The notes under the pieces: model-generated
Database searches by the model: none
Told to the model about the DNA's origin: nothing
What the model saw: only the letters and a program-made list of their open reading frames with translations
Part shown: positions 56,303-64,000 of the stretch, one piece after another
Numbering within the stretch: the first letter of the stretch is position 1
Layout of the letters: each line of letters opens with the position of its first letter
Assembly: GCA_963796125.1 (NCBI GenBank)
Contig: CAWCKM010000018.1
Location: 6,598-70,597 of the forward strand
Direction of reading: 5' to 3'
DNA from: DASPRG01 sp963796125
GTDB taxonomy: Bacteria; Nitrospirota; Thermodesulfovibrionia; Thermodesulfovibrionales; SM23-35
DNA: 64,000 nucleotides
Translations under genes and position numbers: made by a program

Positions 56303-56416
56303 TTACGGGTTTTTTGGTTGTTGCTTATCCTGCTTCTTTTTTGTATCTTGTTCCTGTTTTTTTATCTTCTGTTTCTGTGTCTTATTCTTGTCCTTCTTGC
56401 CACCTTTGTCTCCCAT
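56303..56416 (-). CDS. Tiny lysine/glutamine-rich protein
   Basis: 37 residues, of which about half are Lys or Gln (GDKGGKKDKNKTQKQKIKKQ then EQDTKKKQDKQQPKNP). GGGAGG lies 10 bases before the ATG at 56416. Very short basic proteins of this composition recur in several anaerobic lineages. They are probably nucleic-acid- or polyanion-binding, but the role is unknown. The plus-strand Phe/Cys-rich frame over the same bases is a shadow. Confidence 0.65.
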   Translation of the reverse strand: MGDKGGKKDKNKTQKQKIKKQEQDTKKKQDKQQPKNP

Positions 56417-56949
56417 TGTGTGTATCCTCCCTTTTTATCAGTCAACTTCTCGCCGTGAGGAGCGCTACCGCCTCGCCAGTTCTGGCTTTGCGTATCTTGA
56501 TTGCACCGGAGGCCAACCAGTAATTATATAGTTTATATCTCCAGAAATCTTATCATACTTGCTTGTTTTTTTCAGAAAATCTATGGTTTTAACTGTATAT
56601 CATGAGTTTTAGGATGTTAGTCAGAAACTGGATAATCACACTTATAAATTCGTAAACGGTTCGCGATTACCAAAATAAATGCGCAGCCTTGAAAGCAGCC
56701 GCAAAGGGGCAGACTTCAGGACGTACCAAACGTAGATCTGGAAACCGTCCGGCATGCGCAGTGCTATGTGTTAATGACAGAAAGCCCTTCATACTTACGG
56801 TGTGAAACATAGCCTCAGATAGGGTAAGATTGTAAAGAGTCCAGAAAAGCCTTGGGGATTTGGCAAAGGGTCTGTAACTCTTAATAGGTTGGGAGGAGTA
56901 AACAAAAGAGGAAATGTATGAAAAATTTCCCCCCTGAAGGAACTGTGAG
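56417..56949. other. Intergenic stretch with dispersed repeat copy R2
   Basis: 56764-56900 is copy R2 of the repeat seen at 54922-55040: TATGTGTTAATGACAGAAAG, GAAACATAGCCTCAGATAGG and AAGAGTCCAGAAAAGCCTTG. The same orientation as R1, with many differences. No gene is supported in the rest; the minus-strand frames here are only translations of the repeat. Confidence 0.65.
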
Positions 56950-57513
56950 TTGAGTAATAGAGTATGTCCCTGGTGGTTAGGCTTCTTACTGGCAAGTCCT
57001 TTGAGGCGGTTTTTATACTCTCCTGAAGACATTTTAAAACCACATGTAAGGGAAGGAATGAATGTCCTGGATGTTGGATGTGGAATGGGTTTTTTTTCTT
57101 TACCAATTGCGAGGCTGGTTGGTGAAACAGGCAGAGTTGTATGTGTTGATTTACAAGCAAGAATGATTAAAGGCCTTCTCAGGCGATCTAAAAAAGCCGG
57201 GCTGTTAGACAGAATCGATGCGCGCATATGTCAGAAGAATTCTCTCATGTTACATGATATTGCAGGAAAGATCGATTTCGCTCTGGCCTTTGCGGTTGTC
57301 CATGAGGCGCCTGATAAAGAACGGTTGTTGTCGGAAATACGGCACACAATGAAAGAGGTAGGTAAGCTCTTGATTGTCGAACCAAAAATGCATGTGTCAA
57401 AGGCTGCTTTTGACAAAACCATATCCATCGCCCGAAGCGTGGGTTTTGAAGTAATCAATGACCTGGCAATACGACGAAGTTATGCTATGTTGTTGGGCAA
57501 AAAGCAGGATTAA
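56950..57513 (+). CDS. Class I SAM-dependent methyltransferase
   Basis: 187 residues from a TTG at 56950. A short N-terminal stretch (RVCPWWLGFLLASPLRRFLY) precedes the SAM-binding fold: GMNVLDVGCGMGFFSLPIAR (motif I), VVCVDLQARMIKGL (motif II), FALAFAVVHEAPD and KLLIVEPKMHVS. A C-terminal GFEVINDLAIRRSYAMLL is as in UbiE/ArsM-type small methyltransferases. The substrate cannot be told. It is convergent with the glycosyltransferase gene; the stops are 21 bases apart. Confidence 0.85.
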   Translation: MSNRVCPWWLGFLLASPLRRFLYSPEDILKPHVREGMNVLDVGCGMGFFSLPIARLVGETGRVVCVDLQARMIKGLLRRSKKAGLLDRIDARICQKNSLMLHDIAGKIDFALAFAVVHEAPDKERLLSEIRHTMKEVGKLLIVEPKMHVSKAAFDKTISIARSVGFEVINDLAIRRSYAMLLGKKQD

Positions 57514-57534
57514 ATTTTGGACACCGGATTCAGA

Positions 57535-58749
57535 TCATGCGAAGCGCGCCTTTATAGCATCTACAACCCTGTATTTCCATGACCATATACCAAGCTCGGT
57601 GCATGGTGAGAGAAGTGAATCCCTGCCAATGATATATCGATTTCCTCTCCACACAACTGTATTACTGATAATCGGAATAAACCAGATGATGCCTGCAATG
57701 AGGTCTTTTACCGGTGACAGGAGGTATAGGAGGGGGTTCATCCCTGCTTTTATTTTTCTGCCGATATAGAAATCACCTGTGACTTTTACACAACTCACCA
57801 AAAGGGCAAATAATCCCGTGAGTTTCGAAGGTTCATAGAGAAAGAGAGGAAAACAAGACATGAATACAGCATTGCTGATTAGTTCAGAAAAATACCTGAA
57901 CCCACCGATTTTCCACCTGAGTTTTCCCCATCTTGTATGTCTGTTCAGGAATTTCTTAAATCCCCAGTATTGGTTCACATTATTGATAAAATAGTTTGAT
58001 ACAAAAACTCTCTTGCCCCTTTTGTGCATCTTTTTTCCCATGACGTAATCTTCAGCAAGTACATCCTTGACGGACCGAAACCCTCCAATTGCCAGAAGGT
58101 CTTCTTTCCTCATAAGCATGGACTTGCCGACAACACAGGGCATCTTGAGAAACCGGTCCAGAAAGCAGATACTTCCCATGATAAAGGTGTTCAGGTGGAG
58201 GTTCTCGAATACCGAGCCGAGCGTTCTGCCACCGACTCCCCGTATCAGATTGGTTACAAGACCAATATCAGGGTTACTAAAATGTTTCGCAATTTCTCTG
58301 AGATAATTTCTTCCAACCAAGACATTGCTGTCGCTGATGAGTATAAGTTCGTATTTTGCTATCCGGTATGCAGTGATAAGGTTATTCACCTTTGGGTTGA
58401 GGCCGGCCTTGCACTGTTCGACGATAAGAGAAATATCTTTCTCAGGATATTTCTCTTTTATTTTTCTTGCCACTTTATAAGCAGGATCATTGTGGTCCTG
58501 AAGAGAAAAGATAATTTCATATTCAGGATAGTCCTGCACACAAAAGCTTTCAAGGTTATCGAATAAATTATCATCGAGCCCTTTCAAAGGTTTTAATATT
58601 GAGACGGAGACGCAGTGACACTGGGACACAGTGTCTTCGTGTCGCCGTTTCTCTGTCTCTCTCAAGTAAGAACGGACTGCAAGTATCTGAAGTCCATATC
58701 CTATAAGCCCGAAAACCGTTAAGCCTGCAAAAATCCAAAATACAACCAT
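57535..58749 (-). CDS. Glycosyltransferase, GT21/HpnI-like (ceramide glucosyltransferase family)
   Basis: 404 residues from the ATG at 58749, chosen because AGGAGGAG precedes it; upstream in-frame codons overlap the PHP gene. An N-terminal helix (VFWIFAGLTVFGLIGYGLQI) precedes the GT domain: VSVSILKPLKGLDDNLFDNL, EIIFSLQDHNDPAYKVA, LILISDSNVLVGRNYL (D-x-D-like), VLAEDYVMGKKMHKRGKRV and QYWGFKKFLNRHTRWGKLRW (Q/RxxRW). More helices follow. This architecture matches ceramide glucosyltransferase and hopanoid HpnI enzymes, so a lipid acceptor is likely. It is in an operon with the PHP and GH1 genes. Confidence 0.85.
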   Translation of the reverse strand: MVVFWIFAGLTVFGLIGYGLQILAVRSYLRETEKRRHEDTVSQCHCVSVSILKPLKGLDDNLFDNLESFCVQDYPEYEIIFSLQDHNDPAYKVARKIKEKYPEKDISLIVEQCKAGLNPKVNNLITAYRIAKYELILISDSNVLVGRNYLREIAKHFSNPDIGLVTNLIRGVGGRTLGSVFENLHLNTFIMGSICFLDRFLKMPCVVGKSMLMRKEDLLAIGGFRSVKDVLAEDYVMGKKMHKRGKRVFVSNYFINNVNQYWGFKKFLNRHTRWGKLRWKIGGFRYFSELISNAVFMSCFPLFLYEPSKLTGLFALLVSCVKVTGDFYIGRKIKAGMNPLLYLLSPVKDLIAGIIWFIPIISNTVVWRGNRYIIGRDSLLSPCTELGIWSWKYRVVDAIKARFA

Positions 58750-58757
58750 TTCTCCTC

Positions 58758-59456
58758 CTAATTTCTGAACAACGTTATTGCGACCCCTTTGTTCTGTCTT
58801 ATGCACTGCTTTACTGCTTCAACATTCTTTTCACAATTCAAAAGGGTTTTCCATGAATAGATATGTCTTACTCTGTGGAAATCACTGTTTGCTAAATAAG
58901 GATATTTTTTAAGGCTTACGACACTAAAGACATCGTCCCTGTTTGCTATCTCCCAGGCGTCTATGTATTTGGCATACTTCTCCCTGTTATTCCAGAGGAA
59001 AAGTGTATCCCTGTTTGTCAGCTCCTTTGAGGCGGTATGGTGGGGATGACATGCCACGATCAGAGAATCCTGCTGCTTCGCAGTAAGAAATATCTTCTCA
59101 TATCCCCAGCAGGCAGAAATAAACTCCTTTATATCAAGGATGAGGATGTGGGCTGACTTATCAGAAGACAGGTGATTCTTGCTGATCTCCACGCCAGGGA
59201 CTACAAGCATCCCGTATTTGGTCCAGGCTCTTTCAGCTTCCTCTCTTATATGACCGACATATTCTTCAAAATTATCTGCAGTAACAGAAAATCTAAATCT
59301 GTTGACAAGCTTTCCAAAGGTGTTATCCCCGTTAACGACATGGTCTGTTATTGCGATAACATCGAAACCCGTCTGTCCAAAGAGGTCAATGGTTCTTCTT
59401 AGATCTACAGAACCATCGGAATACTTCGTGTGAATGTGAAAGTCACACAGCAACAT
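58758..59456 (-). CDS. PHP-domain metal-dependent phosphoesterase
   Basis: 232 residues, intact. All four PHP motifs are present: CDFHIHTKYSDGSVDL, IAITDHVVNG, VVPGVEISKNH, and the C-terminal ACHPHHTAS and LANSDFHRVRH, giving a His/Asp/Glu trinuclear metal site. PHP proteins hydrolyse phosphoesters of histidinol, oligonucleotides or 3',5'-bisphosphates; the substrate here is unknown. It lies 8 bases upstream of the glycosyltransferase start and downstream of a GH1 glycosidase. Confidence 0.88.
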   Translation of the reverse strand: MLLCDFHIHTKYSDGSVDLRRTIDLFGQTGFDVIAITDHVVNGDNTFGKLVNRFRFSVTADNFEEYVGHIREEAERAWTKYGMLVVPGVEISKNHLSSDKSAHILILDIKEFISACWGYEKIFLTAKQQDSLIVACHPHHTASKELTNRDTLFLWNNREKYAKYIDAWEIANRDDVFSVVSLKKYPYLANSDFHRVRHIYSWKTLLNCEKNVEAVKQCIRQNKGVAITLFRN

Positions 59457-59505
59457 TATTATTTTTAGCTTACGTATTTCTTATTACAGGACTATGAAGG
59501 AAAGA

Positions 59506-60759
59506 TTACTTTTTGGTTAAAAGATCCGAGCGGCTTTTAATAATGTGGGAATAATAGATTGCTGCTGCGGTAGGGCTTCGACGAAGGGTGTTGAAATCAA
59601 CCCGGTAGAGGCCGAACCGCGCATCAAGTCCCTGCAGCCATTCATAATTATCGATAAGGCTCCAGTAGAAGTAGCCCCGAACATCGATACCGCGTTTAAT
59701 ACATCGTTCAAGAACTTCAACATGTTCGCTGATGAACCTAATTTTTTTCTCTGCATTATGAGTGGCAATGCCGTTTTCTGTGATTATCAGGGGCACTTTA
59801 AGTTTAGAGGCATATCTCAGGACTTTTTGAAGACCGTGAGGATATATTTCCCATCCCATGTCTGAAAGCCCGTAGCCTTCAATATCTCTGTGTCTTAGCT
59901 CAACTCCAAGCTTCTTAAGAGGATTGAACCGCATATGTACCCGTGTATAATAATTCACCCCGAAAAAATCGAGTTTGCCTTTTATGGGTACGGGAATAAT
60001 TATAGCTTTCTTAAAGGGGAATTTTAAGCGCAACTCACCGCTTATAAATGCGTCAAGTAGAGAGTGGTTGTAAAAATATTTTGCCGCTCCTGCAATTAAT
60101 CTATCGAGAGGGTTCCATCTTCTCCACGGTGCAAGGGCAGCCATATTATGTGCCATACTTACCATTGCATCAGGGATTTTAGAATGGATAATACCATATG
60201 CCATTCCATGACTGATAAGGATATTCTTCAGTGCCTTTATTGCCAGATCGACATTTTTCATTCCAGGCGGCATACACCCCTCAAGATACCCTCCGAGTAA
60301 GAGTATATAGGGTTCATTGAAAGTAACCCAGTAACGAACTCCTTTGATAGCAGAGAGTGTCCTTTCTACGTAGTTTAAAAACTTTTCGACTGATGCATCC
60401 TGATGCCAGGGGTATTTTTTTATAAACCACAGGGGATGGGTAAAGTGATGGAGCGTTACCATTGGCTCGATATTATTGTTGTTGAGTATGTCAATTATCT
60501 CCTGGTAATGCGCAATTGCATCGCCATTCCATGTATTTTCTTTTGGCTGTATCCTGCTCCATTCGAGTGAAAAACGATATGCATTGACACCTAATTCTTT
60601 GAGTAAATTTAAATCTTCTCTATAGAGGTTGTAATGATTCGTAATATGCGGGTTCAAATTGAGGATTGAATCCCATGACGCCCAGTCTGCATGGGGAGAC
60701 CCTTCGAGTTGAAAGGCTGAAGTTGCAACACCCCAGAGAAATCTCTTATCTGATATCAT
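59506..60759 (-). CDS. Glycoside hydrolase family 1 (beta-glucosidase type)
   Basis: 417 residues, intact. Begins FLWGVATSAFQLEGSPHADW and has the acid/base Glu in YWVTFNEPYILLLGGYLEG and the nucleophile in LIITENGIATH; also VDFFGVNYYTRVHM and GYFYWSLIDNYEWLQGLDAR. The retaining beta-glycosidase mechanism of GH1 follows. No signal peptide, so cytoplasmic. The combination with a lipid glycosyltransferase and a PHP phosphoesterase suggests turnover of a membrane glycolipid or compatible-solute glycoside; this is inference. Confidence 0.93.
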   Translation of the reverse strand: MISDKRFLWGVATSAFQLEGSPHADWASWDSILNLNPHITNHYNLYREDLNLLKELGVNAYRFSLEWSRIQPKENTWNGDAIAHYQEIIDILNNNNIEPMVTLHHFTHPLWFIKKYPWHQDASVEKFLNYVERTLSAIKGVRYWVTFNEPYILLLGGYLEGCMPPGMKNVDLAIKALKNILISHGMAYGIIHSKIPDAMVSMAHNMAALAPWRRWNPLDRLIAGAAKYFYNHSLLDAFISGELRLKFPFKKAIIIPVPIKGKLDFFGVNYYTRVHMRFNPLKKLGVELRHRDIEGYGLSDMGWEIYPHGLQKVLRYASKLKVPLIITENGIATHNAEKKIRFISEHVEVLERCIKRGIDVRGYFYWSLIDNYEWLQGLDARFGLYRVDFNTLRRSPTAAAIYYSHIIKSRSDLLTKK

Positions 60760-60789
60760 ATTCTTATTTTAAAGGTTCTTCAGACCTTT

Positions 60790-61040
60790 CTGGGCTCTCA
60801 AGCCCCTCTTTGGCAAAGAGGGGCCAGGGGAGATTTTAAGAAGCACAAGTACCCGCATAATGATCTTCCAGTTTCAGTTCTGTCCACTCTGAGTGATACT
60901 GAGTGATAGATCTGGAACACTCTGCAATCATCTTTCCTTTAAATCCCCCCTCACCCCCCTTTTCCAAAGGGGGGTATTCACACAATTCCCTGGAAAACTA
61001 TTTAAAAGAGCCCTCCCCAAGGGAGGGCAGAGGGTTAGCA
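60790..61040. repeat. Family A palindromic repeats, several copies
   Basis: AAGCCCCTCTTTGGCAAAGAGGGG (60798-60822) followed by AGGGGAGATTTTAAG, then CCCCCTTTTCCAAAGGGGGG (60955-60975) and CCCTCCCCAAGGGAGGGCAG (61011-61030). They fill the gap between the porin and GH1 genes and may act as terminators. No gene is seen. Confidence 0.8.
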
Positions 61041-61058
61041 GAGCTCTTTATTGGGGCT

Positions 61059-62396
61059 TTAAAGAGCAACCTGCAGGGTTAGCTGGATTCTCTTATCATT
61101 GCTCTTGTCGGGTTCTTTGTAATCCACGGTGTCATAGTCGAGAAGGACCATATTTTTGTGCGGTTTATCAAGGTAATATGCCACACCCGCAATATACCTC
61201 GTGCTTATCGTCATCATCATCGTCATCATTCGTGTCCTGGTTAAAACGGTCATATCTTCCGATTATGCTGAACCTGTTAAGGGGGCCTTTAAACATATTA
61301 TAGGGTTTCAATTCGGCAAAGAAAGAGTAGCCATCTTTCTCATTCTCATTGTCACCTTTCTGGTTACCCTTGCCCCAGTAATACTGTCCTGTCAGGGCAA
61401 CATACTCATGCTCAAAGCTCACGAATCCATTATTCACTGTCCAGTCAGGATTGGTGTCCTTATTGCCTTTCCCGGTGATTCCGAAATAAGAAAACTGGAG
61501 ACCGGGAACGATGTCAGGCAATGGTCTGATAGTCAATCTTCCCTCCAGCGCCTTGTTCTGATTTTTTTCGGAGGCATGGTAGCCACCACCATTGTAGATT
61601 CCTGCAGACATGCTTCCATAGCGGCCTGCATAGGCGTTATTGACCTTCTCCTGGTATTCTTTTGGCATTTCACCACCGAATAAACTGGTGAAGGTTAGCC
61701 CGATGTCAGCCGAATTAAATAATCCGTTCCTCTCCATGAACATTGTATCCTGGCAGCGGTACCAGTTCAAATGCTCTTCAAAATCGAGCCATGGCATATG
61801 GACAACGCCGACTTCAAAGTAAGGTTTCGTAAAGAATGCGAAATCAGGTAGGTTGAACTTTCCATAGGCATATTTGATTCTTACAGCGATAGAGCCGTCA
61901 AGGTTATTTGCTTCATCTCCGCTCATCCTCCGGATCTTTCACGGTTGTTACATCAAAAGTCATGTGCGCATCGAACCATGGCAGAAACTCCTTTGTTACC
62001 CTGAAATAGCCCCTTTTGATGGCAAACTGACTGTATCCTTCACCGTCTATCAGTGTCACCTGTCTCACCATTTTGATAGGAGAGATACCATAGGAGTCCG
62101 AATTTGAACCCTTTGAGGGCCTTGGCAATACTACCAAGATCCTTCGTATCCTCTGGCATAGTCTCGGAAACTTTCTTTTCAATTTTTTGTTCTACTTTTT
62201 GTTCAACCTCTTTTTCTTTTCCCGCTGTTTCCTTTTCCATCTCCTGCATTACTGTGATGGCCTCTTCTGGTGTAAGAATACCCTTTTCTACCAGCTTTTT
62301 GAGAATCGGGTCTTTGATCTCTGCAGCTACTGCCGTTACTGCCAAGATCAGTACTGCACATAAACATAAGACAAAAACAGACAACCTACTTTTCAT
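61059..62396 (-). CDS. Porin, OprO/OprP-like (frameshifted)
   Basis: About 445 residues across three slips (near 62100, 61920 and 61215). The start is ATG 62396, with AAGGAGGT six bases before. A signal peptide (SRLSVFVLCLCAVLILAV) is followed by a helical/coiled segment (DPILKKLVEKGILTPEEAIT and EKEVEQKVEQKIEKK). Then come amphipathic beta strands rich in Tyr, Phe and Gly (FAIKRGYFRVTKEFLPWFDA, IRPLPDIVPGLQFSYFGITG, FVSFEHEYVALTGQYYWGKG) ending in RIQLTLQVAL. An Asp run (NDDDDDDDK) lies near the end. This is the layout of phosphate-selective porins O/P in the outer membrane. A PhoR-like kinase is upstream, which fits phosphate control. Confidence 0.82.
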
Positions 62397-62532
62397 ACAC
62401 ATACCTCCTTTTCATGAAAAATTAAGAGCTAGAAACTGAGAACTTTAAAAATAGAATTCATTTCTTCTTTCTCGTTTCAGTTATTTTGCTGATCGATTGT
62501 TACAGGAATATTACGGCGAGATTAATTTTCGG

Positions 62533-64000
62533 TTACGAAGGAATGATTATTTTTACTGTTGTCCCTCTGTTAGGTATACTTTCAATCTCCATCCCCCAAC
62601 CATGCGCCTTTATAAGGTGCTTGACGATTGCAAGACCAAGGCCCGTCCCCCCAAGCTCCCTCGATCGGGCTTTATCTACCCTATAAAATCTTTCGCCGAG
62701 GCGGGAGAGATGCTTTTTGGGGATTCCGATACCTGTATCCTCAACAGAGATCTCTATTAATTGCGGAATGACGATTTCGGATTCCGGAATCTCTTTGCTA
62801 ACTCCCTTATTCGCATTCTGAACTTTGCACTTTGAACTTTTATTGTTATTCCTCCTTTCTCTGTAAACTTAATGGCATTGTCCACAAGATTCAGGAGTAT
62901 CTGAATCAGACGATTCCTGTCTGCCTTGACCTCCTGATAACCAGGAAGTATTTCTTTTTTAAGATACAGCCCCTTTGTCTGGGCCCTCTCTGCAGGGTCT
63001 CAAAGACAGTGTCTATCACATTATCAAGGTTCACGGTTTCCTTTTCTATCTTGATATCTCCAAGTTCTATCCGTGAGAGGGTAAGCAAATCGCTTACAAG
63101 AGAATTCAAGCGTTCACTGTGGTTTTTAATCGTCTCCAGAAATTTATAGGCATTCTCCTTGTCTTCGAGAGCTCCCTCAAGGAGGGTTTCGGCAAAACCC
63201 TTTATGGCAGTAATAGGCGTCTTTATCTCATGAGAAACATTTGCCACAAAATCTTTTCTTATATCCTCAAGCTGCCTGAGTCTTGTGATATCATGGAATG
63301 CCAAAACTGCTCCGGATAACTCCCCTTTTATGGAATACGGTGCTGCAGTGACCATGAGAAATAGTTCTTTTGGGTATGTCACCTCAATCTCGCGTGATAT
63401 GGTCTCCTTCGTTTCAACCACCCTGTCAATGAGATCAACCAATTCTGCCTTCCTCAAGGTCTCCATTATGGTCTTGCCCTCAATACCTGACTCAACACCA
63501 AAGAGGTTCTTTACTGCCGAATTACTCAAGAGTATCCTGCCCTTCAGATCCGATAACATTAACCCATCGGACATATTCATAAGGATGGTCTCTATCATAT
63601 ATTTCTCTTCCTCGGCCTGTTGGAGTCTTCTTTGAAGTTCCTGTGACATCGTACCCACATTTCTGGTTAGTTCCGCAAACTCATCCTTCCCTTTCGGGAA
63701 AAGCCTCTTCCTGAAATCCCCCGAGGCAACTGCTTGTGAAAAAGCAGTGATCTCCTCAATCGCTTTGACGATCCTTCCGGTCTGGAAAAGACCTATCAAA
63801 AAGACTATCAGTAGTGATACAAACGATGCTGTGAGGATTTGAATCTTTATCTTTCGGACTGCTACATCAATATCATGAAGAGGCACAGACATCCTCAGGA
63901 ATCTTTTTTCTGAGTCCTTCGTGACTGAAATTGCGAGATAATAAAAATCCTTTTGCAATGTTTTACTGAACCTGATAGAACTGCCGGCGCCGCTCGCCCC
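62533..64000 (-). CDS. Sensor histidine kinase, PhoR-like (5' end beyond window, frameshifted)
   Basis: Partial: the start lies past 64000. Visible in order: a membrane helix (ILTASFVSLLIVFLIGLF), a HAMP segment (SGDFRKRLFPKGKDEFAEL), a PAS domain (LMNMSDGLMLSDLKGRILLS...), the H-box FVANVSHEIKTPITAIKGFA and, after a slip near 62960, the ATPase part with N-box LVDNAIKFTEKGG, DTGIGIPKKHLSRLGERFYR and GGTGLGLAIVKHLIKAHGWG. It ends IEIPS-like at 62533. HAMP-PAS-HisKA-HATPase order is that of PhoR. The Pho box before pstS and the OprO/P-like porin next to it support phosphate sensing, but other ligands are possible. Confidence 0.87.

Noticed and set aside
56271..56531. Plus-strand Cys/Phe-rich frame
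   Set aside because: It is the antisense of the small Lys-rich gene at 56303-56416, which has a proper ribosome site.
1..64000. tRNA, rRNA and riboswitch genes
   Set aside because: I looked for cloverleaf-like cores and conserved rRNA or riboswitch segments and saw none I could support by eye.

Overview
The window is about 64 kb of a bacterial chromosome of moderate GC. It carries rubrerythrin with a rubredoxin-like partner, several multihaem c-type cytochromes, non-mevalonate isoprenoid genes (ispA, dxs), glutamate-1-semialdehyde aminomutase, and several small cysteine-rich proteins. Together these suggest an uncultured anaerobic or microaerophilic member of the Nitrospirota (Thermodesulfovibrionia-like). 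That placement is inferred from gene content, not proven. Many genes that must be intact in a living cell (guaA, guaB, argS, dxs, ispA, ilvE, nadC, pstA, pstB, pstC) are broken by single-base slips, mostly in homopolymers. I read these as consensus errors and annotate each as one gene across the breaks.

Left housekeeping part (1-29.8 kb): oxidative-stress pair; an exported repeat protein and a TolB-like lipoprotein; a minus-strand block with nadC, valS, a receiver-domain protein, rsmI and nadE; then a plus-strand run with an ECF sigma/anti-sigma pair, a DUF4139 protein, argS, ilvE, guaB, guaA, ispA-dxs-tlyA, and a polyamine block (PLP decarboxylase, spermidine synthase, and an aminopropyltransferase resembling thermospermine synthase).

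Accessory island (30.1-39.8 kb): an IS66-type element that cuts a MntA-like nucleotidyltransferase, then what looks like an integron cassette array without a visible integrase. Minus-strand genes are each followed by an attC-like hairpin: a ~560-residue unknown protein, a two-gene cassette (coiled-coil protein of 34-residue repeats plus a small possibly nucleotide-binding protein), a CAP12/PC-TIR-like protein, and a gene split by an IS30-type element. A TumE-like toxin-antitoxin pair closes the island. This is the most likely place for an undescribed system, probably defence-related.

Right part (39.8-64 kb): rtcB, archease and a peptidyl-prolyl isomerase; hemL and atpZ/atpI-like genes; a complete phosphate operon pstSCAB with two tandem phoU genes and a clear Pho box of four 11-bp direct repeats; small cysteine-rich proteins; two multihaem cytochrome genes, one ending in PKD- and IPT-like domains; a CDF metal transporter between two related non-coding repeats; a glycosyltransferase/PHP/GH1 cluster; an OprO/P-like porin and a PhoR-like histidine kinase running off the right edge.

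Four families of short palindromic repeats are scattered between genes. Copies of one family also lie inside three protein-coding genes (anti-sigma factor, ispA, archease), where they appear to add a short peptide, much like Rickettsia palindromic elements.
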